DNA from: Gammaproteobacteria bacterium | GTDB taxonomy: Bacteria > Pseudomonadota > Gammaproteobacteria > SZUA-229 | Direction of reading: 5' to 3' | DNA: 7,735 bases | Assembly (NCBI GenBank): GCA_026998145.1 | Contig: JALTRC010000562.1 | Coordinates: 1-7,735 of the forward strand | Shown: positions 6,342 through 7,735 of the stretch, piece by piece | Numbering within the stretch: position 1 is the first letter of the stretch | Layout: each line of letters starts with the position of its first letter | Made by a program: the position numbers and the translations under genes | Notes under the pieces: generated by a model | What the model was told of the DNA's origin: nothing | Databases searched by the model: none | Seen by the model: the letters and a program-made list of their open reading frames with translations, nothing else

Positions 6342-7166
6342 ATGAGCTTAAAAGATAAAATCCACATCACCGGCCTTACCGATTCAGGCGTGGTTCGAGA
6401 TCATAACGAAGACAGCATCAGCAGTAATGCAGACCTGGGTCTGGCAGTACTGGCCGATGGTATGGGCGGCCACAAAGGTGGTGAAGTGGCCAGCGCACTG
6501 GCGGTTGATTCCATACTCAATTCACTGAGCGAATCTCTTGGCCAGATTAAAACCGGCGAGATTGATGATGAAACCGGTTACAGTCTGGAAAGCATGGCTG
6601 TTGAAGCGGCAATCAAGCAGGCCAATACGGTTATCTACCAGGCGGCGCAAAAGAACAAACAATATGAAGGCATGGGCACCACCATTGTGGTACTGCTGTT
6701 TTATGATAACCGCATCACTATTGCCCATGTGGGTGATTCCCGTTTATACCGGGTCAGGGATAATAAGCTGGAGCTGATGACACGGGATCACACTTTATTG
6801 CAGGAGCTGGTTGACCGGGGTTTTTACACACCGGAAGAAGCCCAGAAATCTCTGAATAAAAATCTGGTCACCCGCGCTGTTGGGGTCAGCCCAACGGTTG
6901 ATGTTGACTTAACAGAAGACATGGCAGTAGTGGATGATATTTATCTGCTGTGCTCGGATGGCCTTAACGATATGATCAGTGACGATCTGATTGAAGACTG
7001 TATAATCAATTTTAAAGATAATCTGGATACGGTAGCAGCTGAATTAATCACCCAGGCCAAGCAACATGGTGGCAAGGATAATGTTTCCGCCCTGCTGGCA
7101 AAAGTCATTAAACCATTCCCTGTAAATGGTAACTGGCTTTCCCGTATTTTTGATTTATTCTCTTAA
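6342..7166 (+). CDS. PP2C-family Ser/Thr protein phosphatase (Stp/PrpC type)
   Basis: This is a soluble metal-dependent phosphatase, expected to dephosphorylate the upstream kinase and its substrates. The 274-residue protein has the PP2C motifs in order: VVRDHNEDS (17-25) with E23 and D24; VLADGMGGHKGGEVAS (36-51) with metal ligand D39; GMGTT (110-114); HVGDSRLYR (129-137); DHTLLQELV (149-157); VTRAVG (176-181); LCSDGLNDM (203-211) with D206; GKDNVS (244-249) with D246. No core residue is missing. A flap-like segment FYTPEEAQKS (161-170) matches bacterial PP2C enzymes. I chose ATG 6342, since the domain starts at once; an earlier in-frame ATG at 6300 would overlap the kinase gene. GAGAAGG (6325-6331) is a possible Shine-Dalgarno, while AAGGA at 6336-6340 is too close. 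There is no TM helix; the short hydrophobic C-terminal tail (NWLSRIFDLFS) might touch a membrane or partner. Confidence 0.96.
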   Translation: MSLKDKIHITGLTDSGVVRDHNEDSISSNADLGLAVLADGMGGHKGGEVASALAVDSILNSLSESLGQIKTGEIDDETGYSLESMAVEAAIKQANTVIYQAAQKNKQYEGMGTTIVVLLFYDNRITIAHVGDSRLYRVRDNKLELMTRDHTLLQELVDRGFYTPEEAQKSLNKNLVTRAVGVSPTVDVDLTEDMAVVDDIYLLCSDGLNDMISDDLIEDCIINFKDNLDTVAAELITQAKQHGGKDNVSALLAKVIKPFPVNGNWLSRIFDLFS

Positions 7167-7190
7167 CGAAGTACAAACATAGGTACTAAA

Positions 7191-7735
7191 ATGGCAACTT
7201 TACAACTGACTTTTAATGGCGAACTGGTTCGGGAATTTTATCTTGATAAAGATACCTTTACCATTGGCAGAAAATCAGACAATGATATTGAAATTGATAA
7301 TCTAGCCGTAAGTGGTCACCACGCCAAGGTACTCACCATATTGAACGACTCTTTTATAGAAGACCTCAATAGTACCAATGGAACTTACGTGAATGGCACC
7401 CTCATTCAAAAGCAGGTATTACAAAATGGAGATGTCATTAAAATTGGTAAACACCAGATAAAGTACATTAACGAAGCCGCCAGTACCGATAACGGCGACT
7501 TTGAAAAAACCATGATTATTCGTCCGGATGCGGCCGGTATGCCGGAAAACGAAGGGGATGCGGAACTGGAGCAATCGGTTAATAAAATTGCATCAGAAAT
7601 TGCCTCATCCGATGCCAATCAAAACAGCTCTGCCAAAAAAGCCAGGGTTAAATTACTCAACGGTGCCAACAGCGGAAAAGAACTGGTATTAACCAAAGTA
7701 TTAACCACTCTGGGCAAGCCCGGCGTACAGGTAGC
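7191..7735 (+). CDS. FHA-domain protein, probable phosphothreonine reader (3' end outside the window)
   Basis: FHA domains bind phosphothreonine peptides, so this protein probably reads marks written by the kinase two genes upstream. The 181 visible residues start at ATG 7191 with AGG 7 bases upstream. The first FHA domain spans about residues 1-95. It keeps the phosphopeptide-binding residues: FTIGRKSDNDI (23-33) with R27; VSGHHAKV (40-47) with S41 and H44; DLNSTNGTYVNG (58-69) with N63. A Ser/Ala/Glu-rich linker follows, carrying FEKTMIIRP (104-112), where T107 could be a phosphorylation site. From about residue 151, ARVKLLNGANSGKELVL and then TTLGKPG look like the first strands of a second FHA domain, with K176 where FHA1 has R27. 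The gene is open to the edge with no stop and lies 24 bases after the phosphatase gene, so it is probably in the same operon. Confidence 0.9.
   Translation, partial: MATLQLTFNGELVREFYLDKDTFTIGRKSDNDIEIDNLAVSGHHAKVLTILNDSFIEDLNSTNGTYVNGTLIQKQVLQNGDVIKIGKHQIKYINEAASTDNGDFEKTMIIRPDAAGMPENEGDAELEQSVNKIASEIASSDANQNSSAKKARVKLLNGANSGKELVLTKVLTTLGKPGVQV

Noticed and set aside
1..7735. CRISPR arrays, tRNA or rRNA genes, insertion sequences, integrase or attachment sites
   Set aside because: No regularly spaced direct repeats, tRNA-like folds, transposase or integrase motifs were seen on either strand.

Overview
The window looks like a chromosomal segment of a gammaproteobacterium. The product of the partial gene at the left edge is nearly collinear with E. 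coli RNase E. The divergent order rne / rluC - HAD phosphatase - sppA is the arrangement I know from Pseudomonas (rne, rluC, a HAD hydrolase, sppA, then maf). Base composition looks moderate and even across all genes, with no visible mobile element. I cannot name the genus; an environmental relative of the Pseudomonadales/Cellvibrionales is an inference only.

Left part (1-1090): the first 175 codons of rne on the minus strand, then a 564-base gap up to the divergent rluC. Most of the gap fits a long structured rne leader, which is where E. coli rne carries its autoregulatory hairpins. I see a candidate minus-strand promoter near 917-944 and four stem-loops between 564 and 900. Two of them pair fully only as minus-strand RNA, because they need G.U pairs. 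Candidate rluC promoters lie between 964 and 1082.

Middle (1091-3673): a compact plus-strand operon of rluC (23S rRNA pseudouridine synthase), a HAD-IA phosphatase and a short-form sppA (S49 membrane peptidase). These genes overlap by 8 and 4 bases. The operon ends in a nested inverted repeat that includes the sppA stop codon and is followed by a T-run, a probable terminator.

Right part (3674-7735): a second plus-strand operon with its own candidate promoter. It encodes a Hanks-type Ser/Thr kinase with a CHASE2 sensor, transmembrane segments and a TPR-like linker (860 aa). Next come a PP2C phosphatase (274 aa) and an FHA-domain protein cut off by the window edge. The FHA protein has one complete FHA domain, a threonine-containing linker and the beginning of what looks like a second FHA domain. 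Together these give a writer, an eraser and a reader of phosphothreonine. A plausible scheme is that an extracytoplasmic cue reaches the kinase through CHASE2, the kinase phosphorylates itself and partners including perhaps the FHA protein, and the PP2C enzyme resets the system.

The individual families are known. The most interesting point is the specific assembly: a CHASE2-TPR-kinase with a cognate phosphatase and a double-FHA protein, sitting directly after a conserved RNA-processing block.
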